Source: Candidatus Paceibacter sp. (GTDB lineage: Bacteria > Patescibacteriota > Minisyncoccia > UBA6257 > GWB1-50-10). From it: 14,079 bases of DNA. The notes beneath the pieces are model-generated. The model worked only from the letters and a program-made list of their open reading frames with translations. It was not told where the DNA came from and searched no databases. Each line of letters opens with the position of its first letter. Within the stretch, counting starts at the first letter, position 1. Made by a program: the position numbers and the translations under genes. Positions 6,017 through 13,263 of the stretch are shown piece after piece. The stretch spans positions 1-14,079 of the forward strand of contig DYGP01000009.1 in the NCBI GenBank assembly GCA_020724685.1. The letters are read 5' to 3'.

Positions 6017-8028
6017 ATCCGGACCGCATACAGGTTCCCGATATAGACGTCGACTTCACCGATACCCGCAGGGACGAAGTTCTTGCTTACGTAAGGGAAA
6101 AATACGGCATGGATCGCGTTGCGCAAATCATCACCTTCGGAACAATGCTCTCCAGGGCGGCGATACGCGACGCGGGGCGCGCAATGGGACTTTCTTACGG
6201 GTTCTGCGATCAGATCGCAAAACTCATCCCCTTCACCGCTCCGGCAACCCCCCTTAAAAAAGCGCTTGAGATCGTTCCCGAATTGAAGGGTCTCTACGAT
6301 ACAAATCCCGACGCAAAACACCTCATTGACGCGGGGATACGCCTCGAGGGAACCGTACGTCACGCCTCCGTGCATGCGTGCGGAGTTGTGGTTTCCGCGG
6401 AACCGCTTACGGAATATCTTCCGCTCCAAAAGGCGCCGCAGGGAGAAAAAACCGTCATTTCCCGATTTGAGATGCACAGCGTTGAGGATCTCGGACTCCT
6501 CAAAATGGATTTTCTCGGACTCAAGAACCTCACTATCATTGAAAAAACGCTTAAGCTCGTGAAAAACATACACGGAACTTCCATCGACATCGACCGCATT
6601 CCCCTTAACGACGAAAAGGCCTTCGAGCTCTTCCAGCACGGGGAAACGACCGGTGTCTTCCAATTCGAATCTTCGGGAATGCGGCGGTATCTCAAGGAAC
6701 TTAAACCGAGCGAACTCGAAGATATCATCGCGATGGTTTCCTTATATCGCCCGGGACCGATGGAACTTATCCCTTCGTACATCGCCCGGAAATTCGGAAA
6801 GGAGGAAGTGACGTATATTCATCCGCGGCTCGAGCCTATACTCAAAAAGACATACGGGGTCGGAATCTACCAGGAACAGATGATGCGCATCGCGAGGGAC
6901 CTTGCGGGATTCTCGCTCGCGGAAGCCGACACGCTCCGGAAGGCCATCGGAAAAAAAATAAAAGAACTCCTCGACGAACAGAAAGGAAAACTAATCAGGG
7001 GAATGACGGAAAACGGCATCGACGAAAAAAGCGCGGATGCGATATGGGAACTTTTTCCTCCTTTCGCGCGATACGGATTCAACCGGAGCCATGCGGCCTG
7101 CTACGCGATGATCAGCTATCAAACCGCGTATCTCAAGGCGCATTATCCGGTCGAGTTCATGACGAGTCTTCTGAACATATCGGGAACCGAGGTCGAGCGC
7201 ATCAACTTTCTCATCAATGAGGCGAAGCGTCTCGGCATCAAGGTACTCCCCCCCGACATCAATCAAAGCTTCCAGGACTTTACCGCCGACGACGGAAAGG
7301 TGCGATTCGGACTTATGGCCGTGAAAAACGTCGGGGCGAATATCGTAAACGCAATCATCGACGAGCGGGCGCGAGGAGGGAGTTTTCAGGGAATAAAAGA
7401 TTTCCTTACCCGCATCAAACATCGCGATCTAAACAAAAAATCGCTCGAAAGCCTCATAAAATGCGGCGCATTCGACTCGCTCGGCGTTGAACGCGGACAG
7501 GCGCTCGAAAACATCGAAGAACTCCTGAAATTCAACCAGGCCGCGAAAAAAATGGCGTCTTCAAATCAATCGAGTCTTTTTGGGGGCGGTTCCGCCACCC
7601 TCACGTCGCTCAGAATGAGGCCGTCAAAACCCGCGTCAAGGAGCGCGACGCTTACGTGGGAGAAGGAACTGCTCGGATTTTACCTCACCGATCACCCATT
7701 CAGCCCTTACGTGGGGAGATTCGGAAACGGAGTGAAATCGCTGAAAGAACTTCACCGCTCCCCGGAGAACGGGACCGAATTCGGGCCTCGGACGAAAACT
7801 GCGGGAGTCGTCTCAAATGTCCACAAAATACTCACCAAAAAAGGAGATCCCATGCTTTTCGTCCTCATTGAAGATACGACAAGCTCCATCGAGCTTCTTG
7901 TGTTTCCGGGAACTCTCCAGAAGACGCAGGCAATCTGGGAAGAAGGAAGGGTTGTCATCGCGAGCGGGCGAACCTCATGGAAAGGAGGTGATCCCAAATT
8001 CATCTGCGAGGACGTGAAGAGGGTCTGA
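6013..8028 (+). CDS. dnaE: DNA polymerase III alpha subunit, C-terminal part (catalytic palm, fingers, clamp motif, OB fold)
   Basis: 671 residues continuing DnaE from NPDRIQVPDIDVDFTD. The catalytic Asp pair is D12/D14, with the third Asp in LKMDFLGL (D166). Next come the fingers (FQFESSGMRRYLKEL, MVSLYRPGPMELIPSYI), the GFNRSHAACYAMISYQTAYLKAHYP segment, a helix-hairpin-helix region (about 405-490), an internal clamp-binding-like motif QSSLF (519-523), and a C-terminal OB fold (about 595-671). The two halves total about 1,060 residues, a normal length for a compact DnaE without the long tau-binding tail of E. coli. The apparent start is TTG overlapping the upstream stop (TTGA), with no Shine-Dalgarno sequence. 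It therefore looks like the frameshifted remainder of one gene rather than a designed separate gene, though coupled reinitiation is possible. Confidence 0.9.
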   Translation: MNPDRIQVPDIDVDFTDTRRDEVLAYVREKYGMDRVAQIITFGTMLSRAAIRDAGRAMGLSYGFCDQIAKLIPFTAPATPLKKALEIVPELKGLYDTNPDAKHLIDAGIRLEGTVRHASVHACGVVVSAEPLTEYLPLQKAPQGEKTVISRFEMHSVEDLGLLKMDFLGLKNLTIIEKTLKLVKNIHGTSIDIDRIPLNDEKAFELFQHGETTGVFQFESSGMRRYLKELKPSELEDIIAMVSLYRPGPMELIPSYIARKFGKEEVTYIHPRLEPILKKTYGVGIYQEQMMRIARDLAGFSLAEADTLRKAIGKKIKELLDEQKGKLIRGMTENGIDEKSADAIWELFPPFARYGFNRSHAACYAMISYQTAYLKAHYPVEFMTSLLNISGTEVERINFLINEAKRLGIKVLPPDINQSFQDFTADDGKVRFGLMAVKNVGANIVNAIIDERARGGSFQGIKDFLTRIKHRDLNKKSLESLIKCGAFDSLGVERGQALENIEELLKFNQAAKKMASSNQSSLFGGGSATLTSLRMRPSKPASRSATLTWEKELLGFYLTDHPFSPYVGRFGNGVKSLKELHRSPENGTEFGPRTKTAGVVSNVHKILTKKGDPMLFVLIEDTTSSIELLVFPGTLQKTQAIWEEGRVVIASGRTSWKGGDPKFICEDVKRV

Positions 8029-8032
8029 AAAA

Positions 8033-9586
8033 ATGACTTCAGAGGAAAAACATGGCGGTGTTTCTCGGAGATTCGTTCTCGCGGCAATCGCGATTCTTTT
8101 CGCGGGAGTGATCGCGTACGCCAACTCTTTCGGAAACGAAATGTTTTGGGACGACAACGACGGCATCCTCCAAAACACGTACGTACACGAATTCCAAATC
8201 GGAAAGTTCTTCTCGGAAAATCTCATCGCGGGAGCTGGTTTTCAGAGCGATTATTGGCGTCCGATTCTTCTCATCACGTACGCGCTTGAATGGAAACTGT
8301 GGGGACCCGCGGCGTTCGGATATCACGCGACAAACACGCTTATCCATATTGCGAACGCGATACTTGTGTTTTTTCTCCTCTCGAAACTCTTTCACAAAAA
8401 ATCCTCCGTTCCGATCCTTTCGGCGTTTCTCTTCCTCCTTCACCCTCTTCAAACCGAAGCGGTGACATACGTTTCGGGACGCGGCGACGGACTCTCGTTT
8501 TTTTTCACGCTCGCCGGACTCATTTTCTACGCTCTATACAAGGAGAAAAACGGAAAGAAGCTGTTTCCTTATTTTCTTGCGTTTATCGCGTTCGCCTTCG
8601 CACTGCTCTCGAAAGAACGCTCCGTCGCATTTCCGGGGCTCCTTCTGCTTCTGGAGATCTGGCCGTTTCTGAAAGGAGGAAAAATCCCGACGGGAACGGA
8701 GATAAAAGACGCGCTGATTCGAATGTTGCCTTTCGCGCTCCTCGCGGGGATATTCCTTTTTCTCAGGGGAACCGTACTGAATTTTCATGACACCTTCAAC
8801 ATCTATAACGCGGCAACGTACTATACCGAACATATTTCCGCACGCCTCTTCACCTTTCTAAGCGTGATTCCGGAATACCTCTCCCTTGTTACCGCGCCGA
8901 TTACGCTCTATATGGAGCGGTCCGAAAACATTCGCGTTGCGGCTTCGATCTCCGACAACGGGGTTCTCCTCGGGACGTTTCTCTCGATTGCCGTTTTCGG
9001 ATATGCGACATATCGACTCCGGAAAGCGCCCGGATATCTCTTCGCGGTCCTCTTTTTTTCGGTCGCGATATTCCCCGCCTCGGGAATACTCGTTCCTGTC
9101 GCCGGATTCATGCAGGAACATTACATGTACATTCCCATAATCGGAGTGGGGATCTTTTTGGGAACGCTCTTCGATGAGGTGCGTGAAAAGAAGAGTGTTC
9201 CGAAAACGATGCGGTACGCCGGCGCGGGAGTTCTGGCTCTCTGGATTGTTCTTCTCGGCGTCCGCACGGCGATGAGAAACGCGGACTGGCGCGATGCCGT
9301 AACATTCTACGAGCAAACCCTTTCGTACGCGCCAACGAGCATGCGCGTATGGAACAATCTCGGCATGGCATACGGCGATCGGGGGGTTCACGAAAAAGCG
9401 CTCGACGCATATGCGCGCGCAATCGCGCTGAATCCCGCGAATCCGATACCGTACCATAATTCGGGAAACACATACGAAGCGCTCGGAGATTCTGAAAAGG
9501 CCCGGGAATATTGGGAAGCGGCAATACGCATCAATCCCGCCTTCCTCCCCTCGAGAGTAAAGCTTGGTACGGGACAGCCTTTATAA
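8033..9586 (+). CDS. Polytopic membrane protein with C-terminal TPR repeats (GT-C / TMTC-like glycosyltransferase candidate)
   Basis: 517 residues. An N-terminal membrane helix (about 13-31) is followed by an acidic loop with FWDDND (38-43), as in GT-C-fold transferases. After WRPILLITYALEWKLWG and HATNTLIHIANAILVFF comes LHPLQTEAVTYVSGRGD (about 136-152), then KERSVAFPG (194-202). About ten further hydrophobic segments run to about residue 410. Two clear TPRs follow (about 437-470 RVWNNLGMAYGDRG; about 471-504 YHNSGNTYEALGDSEKAREYWEAAI), perhaps with a partial one before. The family resembles bacterial relatives of the eukaryotic TMTC O-mannosyltransferases; donor and acceptor cannot be read from the sequence. 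It starts 4 bp after the dnaE stop, so co-transcription is likely although the functions look unrelated. The TPR part should face the opposite side from, or interact with, protein partners; topology was not computed. Confidence 0.75.
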   Translation: MTSEEKHGGVSRRFVLAAIAILFAGVIAYANSFGNEMFWDDNDGILQNTYVHEFQIGKFFSENLIAGAGFQSDYWRPILLITYALEWKLWGPAAFGYHATNTLIHIANAILVFFLLSKLFHKKSSVPILSAFLFLLHPLQTEAVTYVSGRGDGLSFFFTLAGLIFYALYKEKNGKKLFPYFLAFIAFAFALLSKERSVAFPGLLLLLEIWPFLKGGKIPTGTEIKDALIRMLPFALLAGIFLFLRGTVLNFHDTFNIYNAATYYTEHISARLFTFLSVIPEYLSLVTAPITLYMERSENIRVAASISDNGVLLGTFLSIAVFGYATYRLRKAPGYLFAVLFFSVAIFPASGILVPVAGFMQEHYMYIPIIGVGIFLGTLFDEVREKKSVPKTMRYAGAGVLALWIVLLGVRTAMRNADWRDAVTFYEQTLSYAPTSMRVWNNLGMAYGDRGVHEKALDAYARAIALNPANPIPYHNSGNTYEALGDSEKAREYWEAAIRINPAFLPSRVKLGTGQPL

Positions 9587-9608
9587 TCCCCTTTTTCCCT
9601 GCTACAAT
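9580..9608 (+). promoter_or_regulatory. Candidate thrS promoter
   Basis: TACAAT at 9603-9608 is preceded after 17 bp by TTTATA (9580-9585), a 4/6 match to the -35 consensus. A perfect TATAAT also overlaps the upstream stop codon at 9582-9587 but has no recognisable -35 at the right distance. With the first pair, transcription would start near 9615, just before the left arm of the inverted repeat. Both options put the whole repeat into the thrS mRNA. Confidence 0.4.
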
Positions 9609-9616
9609 TTTCCCAT

Positions 9617-9715
9617 ATGCCGGGTAGTAGAAATGCGATGAGTTTTTCCCCTCGCACACCCCGCATTAAAATTTCTAAAATAGGTAAGAAAAGTCACGTT
9701 AGGTTTCAAAAATAA
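9617..9715 (+). CDS. Possible 32-codon leader ORF upstream of thrS (doubtful)
   Basis: ATG at 9617, in the left TATG flank, opens a 32-codon frame ending in TAA at 9713-9715. The predicted peptide begins MPGSRNAMSF, is basic (many Arg, Lys and Ser) and has a single Thr, so it is not a threonine attenuator peptide. There is no Shine-Dalgarno sequence, and the left arm of the inverted repeat would bury its start. If the candidate promoter at 9580-9608 is right, this ATG would lie at about +3 and could be read as a near-leaderless start. It could equally be chance. Confidence 0.2.
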   Translation: MPGSRNAMSFSPRTPRIKISKIGKKSHVRFQK

Positions 9716-9755
9716 ACAAAAAAACTAAGCGAGAAATCGCATTTTCACTACCCGG
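9620..9755 (+). repeat. Long inverted repeat in the thrS leader (hairpin regulator or MITE-like element)
   Basis: The left arm at 9620-9639 begins CCGGGTAGTAG and ends ATGCGAT; the right arm at 9736-9755 begins ATCGCATTTTC and ends TACCCGG. As RNA, 19 of 20 positions pair (one G-U, one A-C mismatch) around a 96-nt loop, and the right arm ends one base before the thrS ATG. The unit is flanked by TATG direct repeats (9616-9619 and 9756-9759), the second containing the thrS start codon. Inside the loop, GCGA-GAAA-TCGC (9729-9740) can form a small GNRA-type hairpin that would compete with the right arm. T-box features were not seen. Confidence 0.7.
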
Positions 9756-9756
9756 T

Positions 9757-11586
9757 ATGTCCAGCTCACAAAAGAACAAGAAAGACTCGCAACTCCACAA
9801 GGTTCGGCATTCGCTCTCGCACCTCCTTGCAACGGCGATTTTGGAAAAATACCCGAACACGAAACTCGGAATTGGTCCCGTCATCGAAAACGGTTTTTAT
9901 TATGATTTCGATTTTGCCCTTCCTTTTTCCCAGGATGAACTCGCGTCGATTGAAACACGGATGCGTGAACTTATAAAGGAAAATTTCGCTTTTACAAAAA
10001 AGAGCGTCACCTACGCCCAGGCGAAAAAAATATTCGCAAAAAACAAATACAAACTGGAACTTATCGAAGAACTGAAAAAGAAGAAGTCCCCTCTCTCGAT
10101 TTACGAAACAGCGCGCGGCGCCGGAAAGAAAAAAGAAATCGCGTTCGTCGATCTCTGTTCGGGACCCCATGTGAAAAACACGAAAGAAATTCCCCAAGAC
10201 GCGTTCGCCCTCACCCACATTGCGGGAGCATATTGGCGGGGAGACGAGAAAAACAAAATGCTCACCCGCATCTACGGGATCGCATTCGAAACAAAAAAGG
10301 AGCTGGATGAATTCCGGGAAATGATCAAAGAAGCGGAACGGAGAGACCACAGAAAACTCGGGAAGGAACTTGATCTTTTTCACATCGATGACACGGTCGG
10401 GCTCGGTCTTCCGCTCTGGCATCCGAAAGGGGCGCTTTTATGGCGGATTATAGAGGATTTTTGGTATCGGGAACACGTGAAAAACGGCTATGAGCTCGTG
10501 CGAACCCCGCACATAGGGAATCGCGCGCTGTGGGAAACGTCAGGACATTGGGGATTCTACAACAAATCGATGTATCCCCCGATAGAAGTCGGGCAGACGC
10601 TCGAGGAGCGTCAGGAAAGGAAAAAAGCGGAACATTCCGAAGAATACCTCCTGAAACCGATGAATTGCCCTTTCCACGTCCAAATATACAAGAATGGAAT
10701 ACGTTCGTATCGCGATCTCCCGTATCGGTGGGCAGAGTGCGGAACGGTATATCGCTTCGAAAAAAAGGGAGAGCTTTCCGGACTTACAAGGGTCCGGGGA
10801 TTCACGCAGGACGATGCTCACATCATATGCAGAAAAGATCAGGTGGAGGAAGAACTGAAACGGGTTATCGATTTCATTCTTTTCATATACCGCTCATTCG
10901 GCTTTCCTCCCGAAACGGTTCACGTATATCTCTCTCTCCGCGATCCGAAGGATAAAAAGAAATACGCGGGGAATGATGCCGGATGGAAATTCTCCGAAAA
11001 CGTGCTCAGAAAAGTTGCGAAGGAGAAGAAACTTAACTTCAAAGAAGAGGTCGGGGAAGCGGCATTCTATGGCCCGAAACTCGACTTTAAGATAAAAGAC
11101 GCGCTCGGACGGGAATGGCAGTGCTCGACCCTCCAGTTTGATTTCAATCTTCCGGAACGATTCGACATGTCGTTTGTGAACGATAAGGGAAGGGATGAAC
11201 GTCCTTTCATGCTCCACCGCGCGCTGTTCGGCTCGTATGAACGCTTCATAGGGCTCCTTATTGAGCATTATGCCGGAGCGTTTCCCGCATGGCTCTCTCC
11301 GGCGCAAGTTGTCGTTCTCCCGGTAAGCGAAAAATTCGTAGGATATGCGGAAAAAGTAATAACTTCGCTTTCCGCAGAAGGAATCCGCGTATCGCTTGGA
11401 AAAACGGACGAAACGCTCGGGAAGCGCATTCGAGAAGCCGAGCTCCAGAAAATCCCCTACATCATCGTCGTGGGAGAAAAGGAGGAAAAATCGGGTTCGG
11501 TGAGCGTGAGGAAGAGGGGGAAGAAAGAAACCGAAACGGAAAGACTTGACGTGTTCGCGAAAGCCCTCGCAAAAGAAATCTCTTAA
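9757..11586 (+). CDS. thrS: Threonyl-tRNA synthetase lacking the N-terminal TGS domain
   Basis: Charges tRNA-Thr and edits mischarged Ser-tRNA-Thr. The 609-residue protein begins almost directly with the N2 editing domain: HSLSH (H18, H22) and CSGPH (C134, H138) form the editing site. The class II catalytic core follows from about 205: KPMNCPFH (zinc ligand C304), DDAH (H355) and FMLHRALFGSYERFIG (H487, motif 3). The anticodon-binding domain is about 515-609 (AQVVVLPVSEKF, IPYIIVVGEKE). The usual TGS domain of about 60 residues is missing and no upstream in-frame sequence supplies it. No Shine-Dalgarno sequence precedes the ATG; the bases before it (CACTACCCGGT) form one arm of the leader inverted repeat. 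No later start would preserve the editing motif. It ends in a shared terminator with the convergent accessory operon. Confidence 0.96.
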   Translation: MSSSQKNKKDSQLHKVRHSLSHLLATAILEKYPNTKLGIGPVIENGFYYDFDFALPFSQDELASIETRMRELIKENFAFTKKSVTYAQAKKIFAKNKYKLELIEELKKKKSPLSIYETARGAGKKKEIAFVDLCSGPHVKNTKEIPQDAFALTHIAGAYWRGDEKNKMLTRIYGIAFETKKELDEFREMIKEAERRDHRKLGKELDLFHIDDTVGLGLPLWHPKGALLWRIIEDFWYREHVKNGYELVRTPHIGNRALWETSGHWGFYNKSMYPPIEVGQTLEERQERKKAEHSEEYLLKPMNCPFHVQIYKNGIRSYRDLPYRWAECGTVYRFEKKGELSGLTRVRGFTQDDAHIICRKDQVEEELKRVIDFILFIYRSFGFPPETVHVYLSLRDPKDKKKYAGNDAGWKFSENVLRKVAKEKKLNFKEEVGEAAFYGPKLDFKIKDALGREWQCSTLQFDFNLPERFDMSFVNDKGRDERPFMLHRALFGSYERFIGLLIEHYAGAFPAWLSPAQVVVLPVSEKFVGYAEKVITSLSAEGIRVSLGKTDETLGKRIREAELQKIPYIIVVGEKEEKSGSVSVRKRGKKETETERLDVFAKALAKEIS

Positions 11587-11589
11587 TAA

Positions 11590-11615
11590 AAATCCGGCCC
11601 ATAAAAGCCGGATTT
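11590..11615. terminator. Bidirectional rho-independent terminator between thrS and the GHKL ATPase gene
   Basis: AAATCCGGC (11590-11598) pairs with GCCGGATTT (11607-11615), a perfect 9-bp stem with an 8-nt loop. On the plus strand it is followed by GATTTTATT, on the minus strand by TTATTAAG after the stem's own T tract. It lies 3 bp after the thrS stop and 7 bp from the stop of the convergent gene, so it can serve both. Confidence 0.85.
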
Positions 11616-11622
11616 GATTTTA

Positions 11623-13263
11623 TTAAACGCCTTTTTTCCAAGAAATGAGGAGTTGCAAGGTGTGCGCAATCTCCGACATTGCGTAATCCCTCACCAATTC
11701 CCCCGGAAACCTTTCCGTATTCAGGGCGGCGAGCGCAACATACGCCTGGAACTTTATGAGCACATGCGATCCCGATTTCTCGGCAAGACTCCATAAGTCG
11801 TGTCTGACGTTGAACGTGAGGATTCCCATCTTCGAATCCAATTCCCAAAGAATGGGTCTCCCGGGAAACTGATCGTATCTGAATTGGAGACCGGTGCTGT
11901 GACCCTTCACCACAATCCTTTTTCTTCCCGTTTCTCCAACAACCGAGAATGGATGGTCGTTTTCTTTCGGTTTCTCGGGAATCTTCGGCTGAACAATCTG
12001 AGTTCTTTTTTCTTCCTCAGAACCATTCGTCACCCTGACCGATTTTACGTTCTGTTTCCCCGTTTCCGTATTCGATATCTTCGTGTGATTTTCTCCCGTC
12101 GTTCCTCGCTTGAATCCGAGAACAACTTCCATAAGATGGCTGAATTCGGGTTTTTTGAGGATATTCTCAACCGCTTTCATCGCTCTTACGCCGAAGAACT
12201 GGTACTTCTTCGATTTTTCCCTGTCGATGCTCTCTTCATAAAACGAGAGTCCTTCCTCATTGACCCATTTTTCGATATGGGAACAAAATTCCAAAAGGGA
12301 GTCGTTTTCCTTGAATCCTTTCCGTGAACGGTCAAGTTCGCATTTTTCGGAAAGAATATACCCTTCAAACACCCCTGAGGAGAGAACTTCGATTATCTCG
12401 TTCGGGAAAATCTTGTGAAATCCCGCAAAATCGGAAAATCCGATGCGGAACGGGTCTCCTGATATACCGACAGAAACCTTTCCCGTCTTCCCTTTCTTTT
12501 TCTTGGAAAGAAAAAGATCAAAGGTTGTGTTCCCGGAATCGATTCCGGAATAGACGATCTGTGGAATCCTTTCTCCCGCAAAAGAAAGAGCTTGTACGCT
12601 TGTAAAAACTTTTGTACCGTTCGAATCGACCATTTTCAGATCAACAACGGCATTGAGTTTTTTCATCGGCACAGAGAAGCGTTCCAGTATCGAATCACTC
12701 AGTTCGTCAACGCTTATCCTGCTCAATACGTTGTCGCGTATGAAATCATGGATTTCAATCCTGGTTTTCCAACTTACCGTTTCTTTTCCCGGAACATGTT
12801 TTCCTCGGCTGAAGTGGAGAGCGGGCACAGATTGATTTGGAATTTCAACTTTTTCCTTCTGACTCAAAATATCGTCAGTATTGAAGGTCCATGTCCGGTA
12901 TCTGTCCGCGGATCCCGACGCACAAGACGTAAAAGTGAAGTATTTACACTTTCCGAGAGCGCTAATGAGTCCGAGACCGTAACGCCCCATTTTATCCTTC
13001 GGTTTCGAAGAAACTCCGACACTCCGTAGGGCTTCTTCGAATCCATCGATGCCGATCCCGTCGCCATTATCCATAATACAAATGGTTCTGTTTTTAAAAC
13101 TGATCGAAACCGTGATGTGGTCGGCACCCACGTCCAAACTATTTTGAATGTATTCCAGAATGACTGCCGGCAGTTTCTCGTATTCGTCCGCTTGGTTCAG
13201 TAGAGCTTGCCCGTAGTGACCGAACTCCAGACGCGAAGATCCTTTTTCAATTTTTTTTCGCAT
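11623..13263 (-). CDS. GHKL (MutL/MORC-like) ATPase of unknown function
   Basis: 546 residues. A Bergerat-fold ATP-binding domain is clear: N-box EYIQNSLDVGA (37-47), G1 DNGDGI (65-70) and G2 GRYGLGL (93-99), preceded by EFGHYGQALLNQADEYEKLP. A second alpha/beta segment (about 200-340) resembles the transducer region of MutL/MORC-type GHKL proteins. A charged low-complexity linker (about 385-440) leads to a small C-terminal domain (about 455-546, WELDSKMGILTFNVRHDLW). No histidine-kinase dimerisation helix, TOPRIM or nuclease motif was seen. The frame is open up to 13299, but ATG at 13263 is chosen because GGAGG stands 7 nt upstream. It overlaps the upstream HTH gene by 17 bp, so translation is coupled. 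Prokaryotic MORC/MutL-like ATPases are known near restriction-modification genes, but the role here is unproven. Confidence 0.75.
   Translation of the reverse strand: MRKKIEKGSSRLEFGHYGQALLNQADEYEKLPAVILEYIQNSLDVGADHITVSISFKNRTICIMDNGDGIGIDGFEEALRSVGVSSKPKDKMGRYGLGLISALGKCKYFTFTSCASGSADRYRTWTFNTDDILSQKEKVEIPNQSVPALHFSRGKHVPGKETVSWKTRIEIHDFIRDNVLSRISVDELSDSILERFSVPMKKLNAVVDLKMVDSNGTKVFTSVQALSFAGERIPQIVYSGIDSGNTTFDLFLSKKKKGKTGKVSVGISGDPFRIGFSDFAGFHKIFPNEIIEVLSSGVFEGYILSEKCELDRSRKGFKENDSLLEFCSHIEKWVNEEGLSFYEESIDREKSKKYQFFGVRAMKAVENILKKPEFSHLMEVVLGFKRGTTGENHTKISNTETGKQNVKSVRVTNGSEEEKRTQIVQPKIPEKPKENDHPFSVVGETGRKRIVVKGHSTGLQFRYDQFPGRPILWELDSKMGILTFNVRHDLWSLAEKSGSHVLIKFQAYVALAALNTERFPGELVRDYAMSEIAHTLQLLISWKKGV

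Noticed and set aside
5995..6020. Programmed -1 frameshift at a slippery heptamer
   Set aside because: The sequence CGG TTT TGA does not match X XXY YYZ; re-pairing tRNA-Phe on GTT would mismatch. Not excluded, but unsupported.
6005..6030. UGA recoded as an amino acid (as in SR1/Gracilibacteria) to explain the dnaE break
   Set aside because: Reading through TGA in the same frame gives a non-DnaE sequence that soon stops; a frame change is needed. UGA also works as a normal stop for nusB, rnhB and the end of dnaE.
6005..6030. Split-intein dnaE
   Set aside because: No intein sequence flanks the break, and the junction residues follow each other directly as FERF then (L)NPDR.
9587..9756. T-box riboswitch before thrS
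   Set aside because: No AGGGTGGNACCGCG-type T-box sequence and no terminator/antiterminator pair were found; the structure is a single long-range stem.
9766..10422. Minus-strand ORF (218 codons) opposite thrS
   Set aside because: Shadow of the ThrRS editing and catalytic region; no recognisable motifs and no ribosome binding site.
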